Part shown: piece after piece, positions 1-7,929 of the stretch
Position numbering within the stretch: the first letter of the stretch is position 1
Layout: every line of letters begins with the position of its first letter
Source: a virus
Virus record (IMG/VR): IMGVR_UViG_3300021960_000317
Coordinates: 1-31,432 of that record
Length of the DNA: 31,432 bases
Reading direction: 5' to 3' (one strand)
Notes under the pieces: model-generated
The model's database searches: none
Told to the model about the DNA's origin: nothing
What the model saw: only the letters and a program-made list of their open reading frames with translations
Position numbers and translations under genes: made by a program

Positions 1-306
1 AATACTACCAAATCCACCACAGTCATTTTTATTAAATACTTTTGCCTGTACAGTAGTTAAATTAGTTAGTGCCGTCTGTGCATTAACATTTGCTGGAAAG
101 TCGCTACTGGCGGCTACATCTGATAACACAGTCATAGCAGTTTGAACTTTAGGAGCTAAGTCTATGGCTTCTCCATTACCTCGTTGGAATCCAACCATAG
201 CAGTAATACTTGAAGGAGTAAGTCCTCCTTTAGGACGACCAATAGCCACATATTGCCCGTCGGCCACGGTTGTCATTGAACTTGCACTAGCTATTAGATC
301 TGCCAT
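1..306 (-). CDS. Probable virion structural protein, 3' end outside window
   Basis: The reading frame starts at ATG 306 and runs open to position 1, so at least 102 residues are present and the C-terminus is missing. A GGAAG-type ribosome-binding site lies about 8 nt upstream of the ATG. The visible part is rich in Ala, Ser, Thr and Val, starts MADLIASASS, and contains one Cys near its visible end (NKNDCGGFG). It has no signal peptide or membrane segment. This low-complexity style is typical of phage virion proteins, but I recognise no family. It follows the nrd/LSm genes after a 10-nt gap and is probably co-transcribed with them. Confidence 0.5.
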   Translation of the reverse strand, partial: MADLIASASSMTTVADGQYVAIGRPKGGLTPSSITAMVGFQRGNGEAIDLAPKVQTAMTVLSDVAASSDFPANVNAQTALTNLTTVQAKVFNKNDCGGFGSI

Positions 307-316
307 GAGTGTCTTC

Positions 317-628
317 CTACGTAACTATTTTTCCTGCATCTACTGGCTCAATACCAGTGGTAGTTTTAATATAATGATTTTGTATATCTTTAATAGTATG
401 TGAATGCATCATCACATGCTTTTTGTCTAATCTGATACTCTTATCTAAATCGCTTGTAAATAAGCTTTGTATAAGTCCTATGCCTTGTTGACTTGGCATA
501 ACTGTACATGGCTTAATCACTGTGAATGTATCATCATCTTCTTCAACAATCTTGGCAACTAGTTCATCACCGTTGACTATTTTAAAAGTTACTATATCGT
601 CTTCTTCGTACTTAGGTGCTACTAACAT
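317..628 (-). CDS. Small LSm/Sm-like protein (tentative)
   Basis: 103 aa. Residues about 10-45 read as a strongly bent beta-barrel pattern: a hydrophobic strand, an N-G-D-E turn (VNGDELVAKIVEE), an acidic loop and a further strand. This resembles the Sm1 half of LSm/Hfq-like folds, and small Sm-like proteins occur in marine T4-like phages. The C-terminal half contains a His-rich stretch (KKHVMMHSHTIKD). The gene overlaps the 3' end of the glutaredoxin gene by 17 nt, so translation is probably coupled. A role in RNA binding is inference; the second Sm motif is not clear. Confidence 0.4.
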   Translation of the reverse strand: MLVAPKYEEDDIVTFKIVNGDELVAKIVEEDDDTFTVIKPCTVMPSQQGIGLIQSLFTSDLDKSIRLDKKHVMMHSHTIKDIQNHYIKTTTGIEPVDAGKIVT

Positions 629-878
629 TCGACTCTCCTAGTTTTTTTGAAATTTCCTCATCTGATAATTTTGTAAGACCTTGATACCCACCCTGTACAA
701 ATAATTCATCCCCTAGATAAATCTGTGGTGCTGACCTATGCCCTTGGGCTATCAACCATTCACGTGCTTCTGGATGCTCATCAATCTTTAGCTCTTTGTA
801 TTCCACATTCTTTGATTCTAGCAAGTGTTTTGCTTTGTCGCAGAACGGACAATTATTTTTTGAATATACTGTTAACAT
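612..878 (-). CDS. grx: Glutaredoxin
   Basis: 88 aa, normal length for a glutaredoxin. It has the dithiol active site CPFC at residues 11-14, a cis-Pro region (SAPQIYLG, where most family members have TVPQ) and a GGYQGL motif for glutathione binding. Its expected role is to re-reduce ribonucleotide reductase. It starts with a TAATG overlap at the end of nrdB, so nrdA-nrdB-grx form one coupled unit. T4 nrdC is the functional counterpart. Confidence 0.93.
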   Translation of the reverse strand: MLTVYSKNNCPFCDKAKHLLESKNVEYKELKIDEHPEAREWLIAQGHRSAPQIYLGDELFVQGGYQGLTKLSDEEISKKLGESNVSST

Positions 879-1984
879 TATAACTCCGGTAGTTCGTCAT
901 ATTCTACGTTCTCGCCCATAACGCCGATGACATAGTTAGTTGATTCGTTTTCTTGTAGTGCTGTTTGTTTTTTACTAGTGTCTGAGTGTTTATTAAACCA
1001 AGGTATTGGTGTAGTCTTTGGTGCTTCACCTCTGTACTTGATACCAATATCTTTCAGAGCACCTACTGCTGTGTAGTCAACAAACTCTTTAAGTATATTT
1101 GCGTTAAGTCCAATCACCGGACCCATTTTAAACAAATAGTCTGCCCAGTTCTTTTCTTCTTGAATAACATCTTCGTACATTTTATATACTTCTTCTTCAC
1201 ACTCTTCTTTAGCTTTAGCAAAGCGTTTGTCTTCTTTAACTACCTGTTTGATCATCCAAGCAGTCCACTCTTTGTGTAGCAATTCATCTTGTAGGATTAG
1301 GCTAATAATGTTGCCGTTACCCATAAAGATCTTGTTTTCTACCATCGCTAGACTCGTAGCAAAGGAGACCATAAAACGGAAAGCTTCGAGGCCATAACTA
1401 GCATTTAGAGCCAGCCAAATCGCCTTAATATGGTCCATTTCGTCTATTTTATGCCCCAATTCTTTCTTACAGTTAACGACATGTAGCTTGTCATAGTATT
1501 CGCCAATACTGCTAGCCATGTCAATAATTTCTTTTGTGTCATGGATTGTATTGAATACTTCCTTAGGCACATTATAAATGTTACGTATGATATGACTGTA
1601 TGAACGTGAGTGTATATTAGTTTCAAAGAACGACCAGTTATAAACTAATGCTTCTAGTTCAGGTAGTCCTACCACAGGAGTAAATACTTGACTAGGTGCT
1701 CTACCTTGTAGGCTGTCTAATGCTGTTTGTCTTAGCAAGTTTGACGTAAAGATATGCTTGACTGTGTCACTAGCATCTTTAAAGTCATTGCTATCTTTAG
1801 TTAATGAAACTTCTTCTGGAACCCAAAAGAAACCCCTAGCTGTTTGTTCTAGCTTAACAGCTTTTTCATATTTTACTTCTTCAAATCTCTGTATAGTTAC
1901 AGGACCTGCAGGGTCAAGAAACATTTTTCTTGTTAGATAATCTGTTTTTGTACTCAGGTCGTATTGTGCTTTAATTTTTACCAT
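878..1984 (-). CDS. nrdB: Ribonucleotide reductase class Ia beta subunit (R2)
   Basis: 368 aa. It is the ferritin-like R2 subunit that carries the di-iron site and tyrosyl radical for deoxynucleotide synthesis. Motifs seen in order: EVSLTKDSNDF (first Asp ligand), FFETNIHSRSYSHIIRN (Glu/His ligands and the radical Tyr region), LEAFRFMVSFA (Glu ligand) and QDELLHKEW (ExxH ligand pair). The C-terminal tail ends with acidic residues YDELPEL, as expected for docking to R1. The start overlaps the nrdA stop (TAATG). Oddity: the first Glu/His pair reads E-T-N-I-H, one residue longer than the usual ExxH. Confidence 0.96.
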   Translation of the reverse strand: MVKIKAQYDLSTKTDYLTRKMFLDPAGPVTIQRFEEVKYEKAVKLEQTARGFFWVPEEVSLTKDSNDFKDASDTVKHIFTSNLLRQTALDSLQGRAPSQVFTPVVGLPELEALVYNWSFFETNIHSRSYSHIIRNIYNVPKEVFNTIHDTKEIIDMASSIGEYYDKLHVVNCKKELGHKIDEMDHIKAIWLALNASYGLEAFRFMVSFATSLAMVENKIFMGNGNIISLILQDELLHKEWTAWMIKQVVKEDKRFAKAKEECEEEVYKMYEDVIQEEKNWADYLFKMGPVIGLNANILKEFVDYTAVGALKDIGIKYRGEAPKTTPIPWFNKHSDTSKKQTALQENESTNYVIGVMGENVEYDELPEL

Positions 1985-4311
1985 TATAATTTACATCCTT
2001 CGCAATCGTCGTCTTCTAAAATATCGTTACCAGCTGGTAACTCCGTTGTTGTATCTACATCTAGTGTTCCAGATTTACTGCCTTGCTTGTTAACTAGGCT
2101 GTAATAGAAAGTCTTCAATCCCCATATATGTGCTTGCATCAAGTTTCCAGCAATCAATGTTGTTGGAACTTTGTTGTCCTTGAAGTGTGCAGGATTGTAA
2201 AAGGTATTTGTACTTATGCTTTGATCAACATAAGCGGCTAATACCGCGGCCGTTTTGAGGTAATCTGTACAATCAGTCTGTTCCCACATAAGTTGATACT
2301 TATTTTTCAGCTTATGATACTCTGGAACCACCTGTACAAAGGATCCTGCTTTAGACTCTTTGACTGATATCAAACTCATTGGCATCTCAATACCATTGGT
2401 TGAATTAATAACAACGCTAGACGACTCAACTGGAGCAATAGCCATTAATGTAGCATTACGCACACCGTGACTTCGCATATCGCTACGTAGCTGTTCCCAA
2501 TCAAGTTCAGGAGTAAAGTCTGCTAGTTTATTAACACCCTTTGCTCTGTTTTCCCAAGGAAAATAACCTTTACCATATCTAGTAAACTCTGAATGTAAAC
2601 ACGGGCCTCTATCTTTAGCAAGTTCAACTGAAGCTTCTGTTAGATAAAATGCTTGATGTTCCATCCAACTTTTAACATCTTGTAGTGCTTCTTTGTCACC
2701 ATATCTCATACCACGTTTAGCGTGCCAGTAAGCAAGGTTAGTAACACCAATACCTAGTGGTGATATTTCATCATTCGACAATTTACTTTGTACACTTAAG
2801 AAATCTTGATACTCTAATATATTACATAAACTACGCTGTAAAGTACGGCAAGCACGTCTCATATCTTCTGGGTTACGGAATGCTCCCCAATTGATACTGC
2901 CTAGTGTACACAAAGCAATACGTCCATTGCTGTCATCTAATCTCTTAAATGGTTTAGTTGGTAACAGTATTTCACAACACAAGTTACTTTGATATATAGT
3001 ATGGAACTCAGGATCAAATGGACCTTGATTCATAACGTTATCAATGAACACCATATAGATTCTACCAGTGTCTGTTCTTTCTTTAAGCAGTCCACCTTTG
3101 AATACTTCTTCTGCTGTTAATACTTTTTTACGTAGATTCTTTTTCTTTTCATACTTGACATAAAGTTCTTCAAATAGTTCGCTGTCTTTGTAAAATGCTT
3201 CATACAAGTCTGGGACTTCGTTAGGATCAAAGAATGTTATGTTTTCTTTATTTTTAAAACGTCTCCAAAAGAAAGCGTTAAGCACGACACCATAGTCCAT
3301 ATGTCTAACACGAGTTTCTTCTGTACCTTGGTTATTTTTTAATACAATCAAGTCATCAAACTGATGATGCCATATAGGATAAAACACTGATGCTGATGCG
3401 TTACGTATTCCACCTTGTGAACAACTACGTAAGTCACCAAACCATTTCTTTAAGAATGGAATCATACCAGTGTGCTTAATTTCTCCGCCTCTAATAGGTG
3501 AGCCCAATGGACGTAGTCTACCTATCTCTAAACCAATGCCAGCTCTTTTACTAGCATACTTGGCCATCATTTCACCTGAAGCAAATATCGAGTCTAGGTC
3601 GTCGTCTGATTTAATTAACACACAACTACTAAACTGTTTTGTAGGGGTGCCTAATCCAGCAAGGACCGGGGTAGCGAGGGTAAATAGTCCATCGCTGGAG
3701 CAGGCGTAATAGTCTTTAATTAATTTTATTCTTTGATTAGGGTTTTCGTTATGGAACACTGTTGCGGCCGCTATCATGTAACGTATCTGTGGTGTTTCGT
3801 ATATTTGATTTGTGCTTCTATTTCTTACTAGATATTTTTCAATCATCTGTGCCATAGCGGCATAACTGTACTGTTCGTCTTTTTCATGATCCAATAGATC
3901 ATTCATTTTATTCCAGTCGTCTTCTGAATACCATTGCAATAGGTCTTGCGTGTACAATCCTGTGGCTACATTAGTTTTTACAATGTCATACAAGTGAGGT
4001 ACTTGGTAGTCACCGTAGATATCTTTACGTAACATACTCAGACGTTGTTTGCCTGCAACAAATTGATAGTTAGTGTGTCCTACTTCTGGTTCGTGTTCTA
4101 CATCGATTAGATCAACGATAGCACGTAGAGTGATTTCATCAATTTCTCTTGTCGTTATTCCATCATAGAAGTGCGGTTGACTTTTTATCTCAATCATTGA
4201 TTGACTGACGTCTGCTACACCTTGACAAACTTTTGCTACTTGATTTTGCCATTTTGTTAAATCTAATGGTACGATATCACCACTACGTTTTTTAACTTGA
4301 ATATTACCCAC
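1984..4311 (-). CDS. nrdA: Ribonucleotide reductase class Ia alpha subunit (R1)
   Basis: 775 aa, close to the E. coli NrdA length. An N-terminal ATP-cone-like segment (VKKRSGDIVPLDLTKW) suggests overall allosteric control is retained. The active site shows CVLIKSDDD (first redox Cys) and NLCCEILLPT (Asn, radical Cys and Glu). TNGIEMPMSL lies in the C-terminal part of the barrel. The tail ends DCEGCKL, a CxxC shuttle pair reduced by the adjacent glutaredoxin. The start is GTG at 4311 with an AGAGG ribosome-binding site upstream; no ATG fits better. It provides dNTPs for phage replication. Confidence 0.96.
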   Translation of the reverse strand: MGNIQVKKRSGDIVPLDLTKWQNQVAKVCQGVADVSQSMIEIKSQPHFYDGITTREIDEITLRAIVDLIDVEHEPEVGHTNYQFVAGKQRLSMLRKDIYGDYQVPHLYDIVKTNVATGLYTQDLLQWYSEDDWNKMNDLLDHEKDEQYSYAAMAQMIEKYLVRNRSTNQIYETPQIRYMIAAATVFHNENPNQRIKLIKDYYACSSDGLFTLATPVLAGLGTPTKQFSSCVLIKSDDDLDSIFASGEMMAKYASKRAGIGLEIGRLRPLGSPIRGGEIKHTGMIPFLKKWFGDLRSCSQGGIRNASASVFYPIWHHQFDDLIVLKNNQGTEETRVRHMDYGVVLNAFFWRRFKNKENITFFDPNEVPDLYEAFYKDSELFEELYVKYEKKKNLRKKVLTAEEVFKGGLLKERTDTGRIYMVFIDNVMNQGPFDPEFHTIYQSNLCCEILLPTKPFKRLDDSNGRIALCTLGSINWGAFRNPEDMRRACRTLQRSLCNILEYQDFLSVQSKLSNDEISPLGIGVTNLAYWHAKRGMRYGDKEALQDVKSWMEHQAFYLTEASVELAKDRGPCLHSEFTRYGKGYFPWENRAKGVNKLADFTPELDWEQLRSDMRSHGVRNATLMAIAPVESSSVVINSTNGIEMPMSLISVKESKAGSFVQVVPEYHKLKNKYQLMWEQTDCTDYLKTAAVLAAYVDQSISTNTFYNPAHFKDNKVPTTLIAGNLMQAHIWGLKTFYYSLVNKQGSKSGTLDVDTTTELPAGNDILEDDDCEGCKL

Positions 4312-4327
4312 TTAATTGAACCTCTTC

Positions 4328-4783
4328 TTAAAATTTATCTAGTTTTAAATCCTCTTTTGTATATCGATGCAACAGCTTTAAATCTTTTACTTGTTTTGTA
4401 TTTACTATTTCAAATGGCCAGTAATTAAGAATATATTTTCCATTGTCGATCCAAGCTACAGAGTGTCTTTCTTTCTCTTTATAGTCATAATAGATACGTA
4501 GTTCTAAATTTACATCTTTATGACTAGTTAAGTATATAGTATACAGTATACCTAATGCTTTAGCAACACCGCACCAGTAGTTTTCGGCTAACAAAGTCCA
4601 GGGATCAGGCCAATTTGTTGTATCATCTTGTGACAGATTGTGATTAACAAAAGGAGCAGTACTCCACATGTCATTTAATTCTGTTATTGCAGATTTTAAG
4701 GGAAGTCTATCTAGCTCGTGACGGAAGTCCTTCCATTTGCTTAGCCTGTCGTTGATACGCAGGTTCCAAAAATCTCGCCACAT
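4328..4783 (-). CDS. Small protein with transglutaminase-like Cys-His pattern
   Basis: 151 aa, no signal peptide or membrane segment. I do not recognise it by whole-protein similarity. It contains YWCGVAKALG with Cys71, followed 36 residues later by RHSVAWIDNGKYILNYWP with His107 and Asn120. This layout (Cys at the start of a helix, H-x-x-x-W strand, then an acidic or amide residue before xWP) matches the transglutaminase/papain-like catalytic core, with Asn where Asp is usual. It begins 1 nt after the stop of the fibre-like gene and ends 16 nt before nrdA. Enzyme activity is inference. Confidence 0.45.
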   Translation of the reverse strand: MWRDFWNLRINDRLSKWKDFRHELDRLPLKSAITELNDMWSTAPFVNHNLSQDDTTNWPDPWTLLAENYWCGVAKALGILYTIYLTSHKDVNLELRIYYDYKEKERHSVAWIDNGKYILNYWPFEIVNTKQVKDLKLLHRYTKEDLKLDKF

Positions 4784-4784
4784 A

Positions 4785-5345
4785 CTATGCGAAAGATTTT
4801 ATGTAATATTTGAATTCGGCGTTGTCACCTGTACTTGAAGTTGTGTATTGTAATACCACTGCGTTTGCATTTGCAGTGAATCCCCATGTTACTCCGACGT
4901 TGGCCGTTTCTGTATAATCATCTTCGAAGACTGCGGTACCTGCTGTACCATTATATTGAGCGATTTTCAATTGACCAATTCTGTAATCAGTTCCTCTTGA
5001 TATCTGATAATCTAATGCATTGGTAGTTGCTGAAGCAACTCTAACATTGGTATTAGCTGTTGTGTTGTCTAGTAAAGCAATAGTAGCTTGTGGTGTACCT
5101 ACAGCCGTAACTAATTCAGAAACCTGTGTTTCTAATAAAGAAACATTACTTTGCAATGCTCCCATTGAAATGGTTGTTACAATTTCAGTAACACCAGTAA
5201 CTGGTGAGCCTTCTACTAAGGTTCCGTTACCTATGTAAAGTCTACGTTGATCAACTGACCAACCAAATTCACCACTACTCAGAGTTGGTAAATTTTCTTG
5301 TAGTCCACGTCGAACTTGTATTTTTGAAATTTGTATTACGGCCAT
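4785..5345 (-). CDS. Short tail-fibre-like protein
   Basis: 186 aa. Residues 1-55 have the fibre N-terminal pattern IQVRRG...LPTLSSGEFGWSVDQRRLYIGNG, as in major-tropism-determinant-like and phage tail-fibre N-terminal domains (xxRRGxxxxxPxLxxGExGxxxDxxxLxIGxG). A short heptad-like helix follows (about 70-90), then a beta-rich C-terminal domain rich in Thr and Ala. The large fibre at 20030-22639 starts with the same kind of domain. A perfect late promoter lies 33 bp upstream of the ATG. It is probably a virion appendage component. Confidence 0.65.
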   Translation of the reverse strand: MAVIQISKIQVRRGLQENLPTLSSGEFGWSVDQRRLYIGNGTLVEGSPVTGVTEIVTTISMGALQSNVSLLETQVSELVTAVGTPQATIALLDNTTANTNVRVASATTNALDYQISRGTDYRIGQLKIAQYNGTAGTAVFEDDYTETANVGVTWGFTANANAVVLQYTTSSTGDNAEFKYYIKSFA

Positions 5346-5377
5346 GTTTCTTGTAACCTAATTATTATATTATCTAG

Positions 5378-5385
5378 TATTTATA
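5378..5385 (-). promoter_or_regulatory. T4-type late promoter (TATAAATA)
   Basis: The minus strand reads TATAAATA followed by CTAG, identical to the T4 late promoter -10 consensus. It lies 33 bp before the ATG of the fibre-like gene (5345), which gives a leader of about 26 nt. It is embedded in the last codons of the nuclease gene. Confidence 0.8.
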
Positions 5386-6064
5386 CCAATTTATAATACT
5401 GCTCTACTCTGTCAAACCAACGGTTTAACCATTTATCCCAATCAGCACCCTCGACTGTCCACGTTTGGAATTCATAATCTTTAGAACACATCAAGATAAC
5501 ACCTTGTTTAATATCAGTTCCATGGACTTCATTATGTGCGGCACCGTAGGCACATAATTGGAGGAAATAGTCTTCAACCCACTCCGTTTTCTTAGGTTTA
5601 TTAGTCTGTTTGTAGTCAATTATTGCCGGGGCACCCTTATATACTCCGCAAGCATCTGTAGTGCCTGCATAAAGCCCAGGAACGTATAATGGAACTTCAA
5701 TACCCCACATTTCATCAACATTTACTAGTCCTTTTTCAACTATCTTCTGTGCCATTTTGTAACTTTGCTGGCTGTAGGGATTGGTTCCAGGCTCGCCCAT
5801 GTCTCTATCGTTTTCAACATAGTCTTCTAACCACTTGTGCATACGTGTGCCTCTGTTGGCGGCTTCTGTGGTAATTTCCTGTGCTTTTGCTGGGCCTACT
5901 CGCTTACGCCAGTTTTCCAGAGCTAGTTGTTTTTCTTTTGACTTGGTCTTGTCTAGTATAGTAGTAACACTAGGAACTTTACTACCATCGGGTAAATTGT
6001 ATAATCTTTTACCGTCAACTGACTTTCGTGATATGGGTGTGTAATCGTATTTTTTTATAAGCAT
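5381..6064 (-). CDS. PD-(D/E)XK nuclease (YqaJ/RecB-like exonuclease)
   Basis: 227 aa from ATG 6064. It shows the nuclease core: GTRMHKWLEDY helix (about 72-82), IEVPL with Glu123, AGTTDACG with Asp137, IIDYKQTNK with Asp150/Lys152, and the QLCAYGAA helix with Gln169. This is the PD-(D/E)XK fold of RecB-type and lambda-type exonucleases. It probably trims DNA ends in recombination or degrades host DNA. A longer frame begins at TTG 6088, but that codon lies inside the sigma70 promoter, so ATG 6064 is preferred. There is no Shine-Dalgarno, and the transcript is predicted to be leaderless. Confidence 0.85.
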   Translation of the reverse strand: MLIKKYDYTPISRKSVDGKRLYNLPDGSKVPSVTTILDKTKSKEKQLALENWRKRVGPAKAQEITTEAANRGTRMHKWLEDYVENDRDMGEPGTNPYSQQSYKMAQKIVEKGLVNVDEMWGIEVPLYVPGLYAGTTDACGVYKGAPAIIDYKQTNKPKKTEWVEDYFLQLCAYGAAHNEVHGTDIKQGVILMCSKDYEFQTWTVEGADWDKWLNRWFDRVEQYYKLV

Positions 6065-6070
6065 GTTATT

Positions 6071-6099
6071 AGTATATATGCTTGTCAAGGATTTGTCAA
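6071..6099 (-). promoter_or_regulatory. Sigma70-type promoter for the nuclease gene
   Basis: On the minus strand, TTGACA (6099-6094), a 17-bp spacer and TATACT (6076-6071). Only 6 nt separate the -10 from ATG 6064, so transcription should start at or next to the A of the start codon. The -35 begins directly after the A-type carrier stop codon (6100-6102). Confidence 0.82.
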
Positions 6100-6420
6100 C
6101 TAAACTGTGAAACTTTCTCCACAGCCACAGCGTGCTTTTTCTTTCTCGTTGATAAACTCATAGCCTTCATTGAGTCCTTTCTTTTGATAATCAACAACAA
6201 CACCATCTAGATATACTAAATCTTTTTTGTCTACTACTATTCTAATACCTTTGTCTTCAAACACTTCGTCATAATCTGTAGCTTGTTCACAAAACTCTAG
6301 TACGTATGCCATACCCGAACACCCAGTGGTTTTTACACCAATACGTAGTCCTAGAGTATTATATCTACTTGCTATACTTTCTTTTGCCTTTTCTGCGGCT
6401 ATATCAGTCAAAGAGATCAT
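6100..6420 (-). CDS. iscA: A-type Fe-S cluster carrier (IscA/ErpA/SufA-like)
   Basis: 106 aa, typical length. The three invariant cysteines of A-type carriers are present: TGCSG (Cys34) and the C-terminal RCGCGESF (Cys98, Cys100). These proteins receive Fe-S clusters from IscU-type scaffolds and pass them to target enzymes. It is the last gene of the operon starting with the iscU-like gene at 7915, and overlaps the DUF1289-type gene by 17 nt. iscA is used as a family label; erpA or sufA would be equally possible. Confidence 0.9.
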   Translation of the reverse strand: MISLTDIAAEKAKESIASRYNTLGLRIGVKTTGCSGMAYVLEFCEQATDYDEVFEDKGIRIVVDKKDLVYLDGVVVDYQKKGLNEGYEFINEKEKARCGCGESFTV

Positions 6421-6580
6421 TTATTTCCTTCTGCAATCTTTCCATTATTGTTTTACGTTCACTGTCAGTGTAGTCCCACCATTCAGCTATTTCTTTCTGT
6501 GTCCTTCCACAACCTATACAGACACCTTCACTATCTGTGCGACATATTGATACACAAGGAGTTTCTATCTGTTTATCCAT
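6404..6580 (-). CDS. DUF1289-family small cysteine protein
   Basis: 58 aa from ATG 6580 to TGA 6404. The sequence begins MDKQIETPCVSICRTDSEG and continues VCIGCGRTQKEIAEWW. The four cysteines in a CxxxC...CxxC layout, followed by the EIAEWW helix, are the signature of the DUF1289 family of small bacterial proteins. The start overlaps the SGNH-like gene by 8 nt, with an AGGG ribosome-binding site, and the end overlaps the A-type carrier gene. The Cys set could hold a metal or Fe-S cluster, which fits the neighbours; function is unknown. Confidence 0.87.
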   Translation of the reverse strand: MDKQIETPCVSICRTDSEGVCIGCGRTQKEIAEWWDYTDSERKTIMERLQKEINDLFD

Positions 6581-7532
6581 TGCTTTCCCTTATAAATTTA
6601 CTTATCTTCTCAGCATACTCTTGATGCTGTTTAGGGCCTGGGTGGATATTGTCAGTGCCATAGTCTATCATAATCGCATTACTATATTTTTCACCATTTT
6701 GTTTTTGTTGTAAATCTAAGAATCTTTCGTATGACCTCATTGCCAATGGTAGCCAGGAGGGATCCAAAAAATTAATAATATATAACTTTGCGTGAACTTT
6801 GTCACAGAAATTAATTACCTGATGTATATGTCTTAATGCTACCAGGCATTGTGTATTACTAAAAAAATGATCTATTTTATAATTAAAAAAATCAAACTCT
6901 TCTGCCTGGCAGACAGGGTAAGACCTTAATTCATTTTCTACAACTGCCTCGACTCTGCTAGGTGCAGTTAACCCCCATACTACTATATCGTCTTTTTGAA
7001 CGTCACTTCTAATTATTTGATCCGAGGCATCCCAAATTGATGCTCCTGATTTTGCTAGGTTTACTTCATTGACATTCAACTTGTTAGCAACCAGATGCCC
7101 CCATCTTTCTTCATCTTCTACTCCAAAGGCACTTGTCCAACTACATCCAGCTGTCCATAATACAGGATCCAAATCTTTTCTAGTATTCCTATTGTAATTA
7201 CAATGATTAGCTAATTGATTAACAACATCTTCAGCACCTATAGCATTAAACTTACTAGTTGCTATATCAATAGCTTGGGCATATATCAGATGATTATCTA
7301 AATTAATTACACGTTCCCAATTCAAAGCTAAGAACTTAATTTCTTCGCAGTGTGCTAACAGTCCGTCATCAATCTCTCCGGCGGTTAGCCCTACGTCTTC
7401 TAAAGATGTGTGATAATCTAAGACCTCAACGTCATTGATCGCTGTGTTTAAGTTTTTCTTACATAGAAACGTACTGGAGTAGCCGGAAAAATCAAACTCT
7501 TTATGACTAATATATAATGTGCCAATGGCCAT
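6573..7532 (-). CDS. SGNH/GDSL-hydrolase-like protein with N-terminal extension
   Basis: 319 aa. The C-terminal 195 residues carry SGNH blocks: LWTAGCSWTSAFG (Ser131 in the GCS form of block I), LAKSGASIWDAS (block II Gly) and DNIHPGPKQH (Asp294 and His297 of block V). Block III Asn appears replaced (VVWGLTAPS). Residues 1-120 form an unrecognised extra domain. These enzymes remove acyl or acetyl groups from sugars or lipids. It sits between the iscU-like and DUF1289-type genes, overlapping both, so it is translated with Fe-S genes. Substrate is unknown. It is related in style to the three SGNH-like genes at 17166-19008. Confidence 0.72.
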   Translation of the reverse strand: MAIGTLYISHKEFDFSGYSSTFLCKKNLNTAINDVEVLDYHTSLEDVGLTAGEIDDGLLAHCEEIKFLALNWERVINLDNHLIYAQAIDIATSKFNAIGAEDVVNQLANHCNYNRNTRKDLDPVLWTAGCSWTSAFGVEDEERWGHLVANKLNVNEVNLAKSGASIWDASDQIIRSDVQKDDIVVWGLTAPSRVEAVVENELRSYPVCQAEEFDFFNYKIDHFFSNTQCLVALRHIHQVINFCDKVHAKLYIINFLDPSWLPLAMRSYERFLDLQQKQNGEKYSNAIMIDYGTDNIHPGPKQHQEYAEKISKFIRESNG

Positions 7533-7915
7533 TAACTGTTTCCGTTCTTCTCTTTGTAGTCTTTAATTGCTGATTTAATAGCATCTTCTGCTAACACTGA
7601 ACAGTGTATCTTAACTGGAGGTAGTGCTAGTTCTTCTGCTATAGCTGAGTTTTTAATTTCGTGTGCGTCATCAATGTTCATACCTTTTAACATTTCTGTT
7701 ACTAGACTTGAACTTGCTATAGCTGAGCCACATCCATAAGTTTTAAACTTAGCATCTTTGATAACACCTTCTTCTACCTGTATCTGTAGTTTCATAACGT
7801 CACCACATGCAGGTGCACCAACCATACCCGTGCCTACATCTTTACTTTCTTTATCTAAGCTACCTACATTACGTGGATTCTCATAATGATCTAAAACTTT
7901 GGCTGAATATGCCAT
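7532..7915 (-). CDS. iscU: IscU/NifU-like Fe-S cluster scaffold
   Basis: 127 aa, the usual IscU length. The N-terminal YSAKVLDHYENPRNVGSLD is typical of IscU. Cluster ligands are all present: Cys37 in APACGD (with Asp39), Cys62 in YGCGSAIASSS, and His104-Cys105 in KIHCSVLAEDAI. The LPPVKIHC chaperone-binding region is conserved. It assembles clusters from sulfur delivered by a (host) cysteine desulfurase. It is the first gene of a four-gene operon with its own promoter and an AAGGAG ribosome-binding site. No desulfurase is seen in this window. Confidence 0.94.
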   Translation of the reverse strand: MAYSAKVLDHYENPRNVGSLDKESKDVGTGMVGAPACGDVMKLQIQVEEGVIKDAKFKTYGCGSAIASSSLVTEMLKGMNIDDAHEIKNSAIAEELALPPVKIHCSVLAEDAIKSAIKDYKEKNGNS

Positions 7916-7929
7916 GCGTGTTTCTCCTT

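Noticed and set aside
164-403. Plus-strand 79-aa frame
   Set aside because: It is antisense to the partial structural gene and the LSm-like gene, without start signals.
6065-6088. Longer nuclease start at TTG 6088
   Set aside because: The TTG lies inside the spacer of the sigma70 promoter; ATG 6064 fits the promoter and the family.
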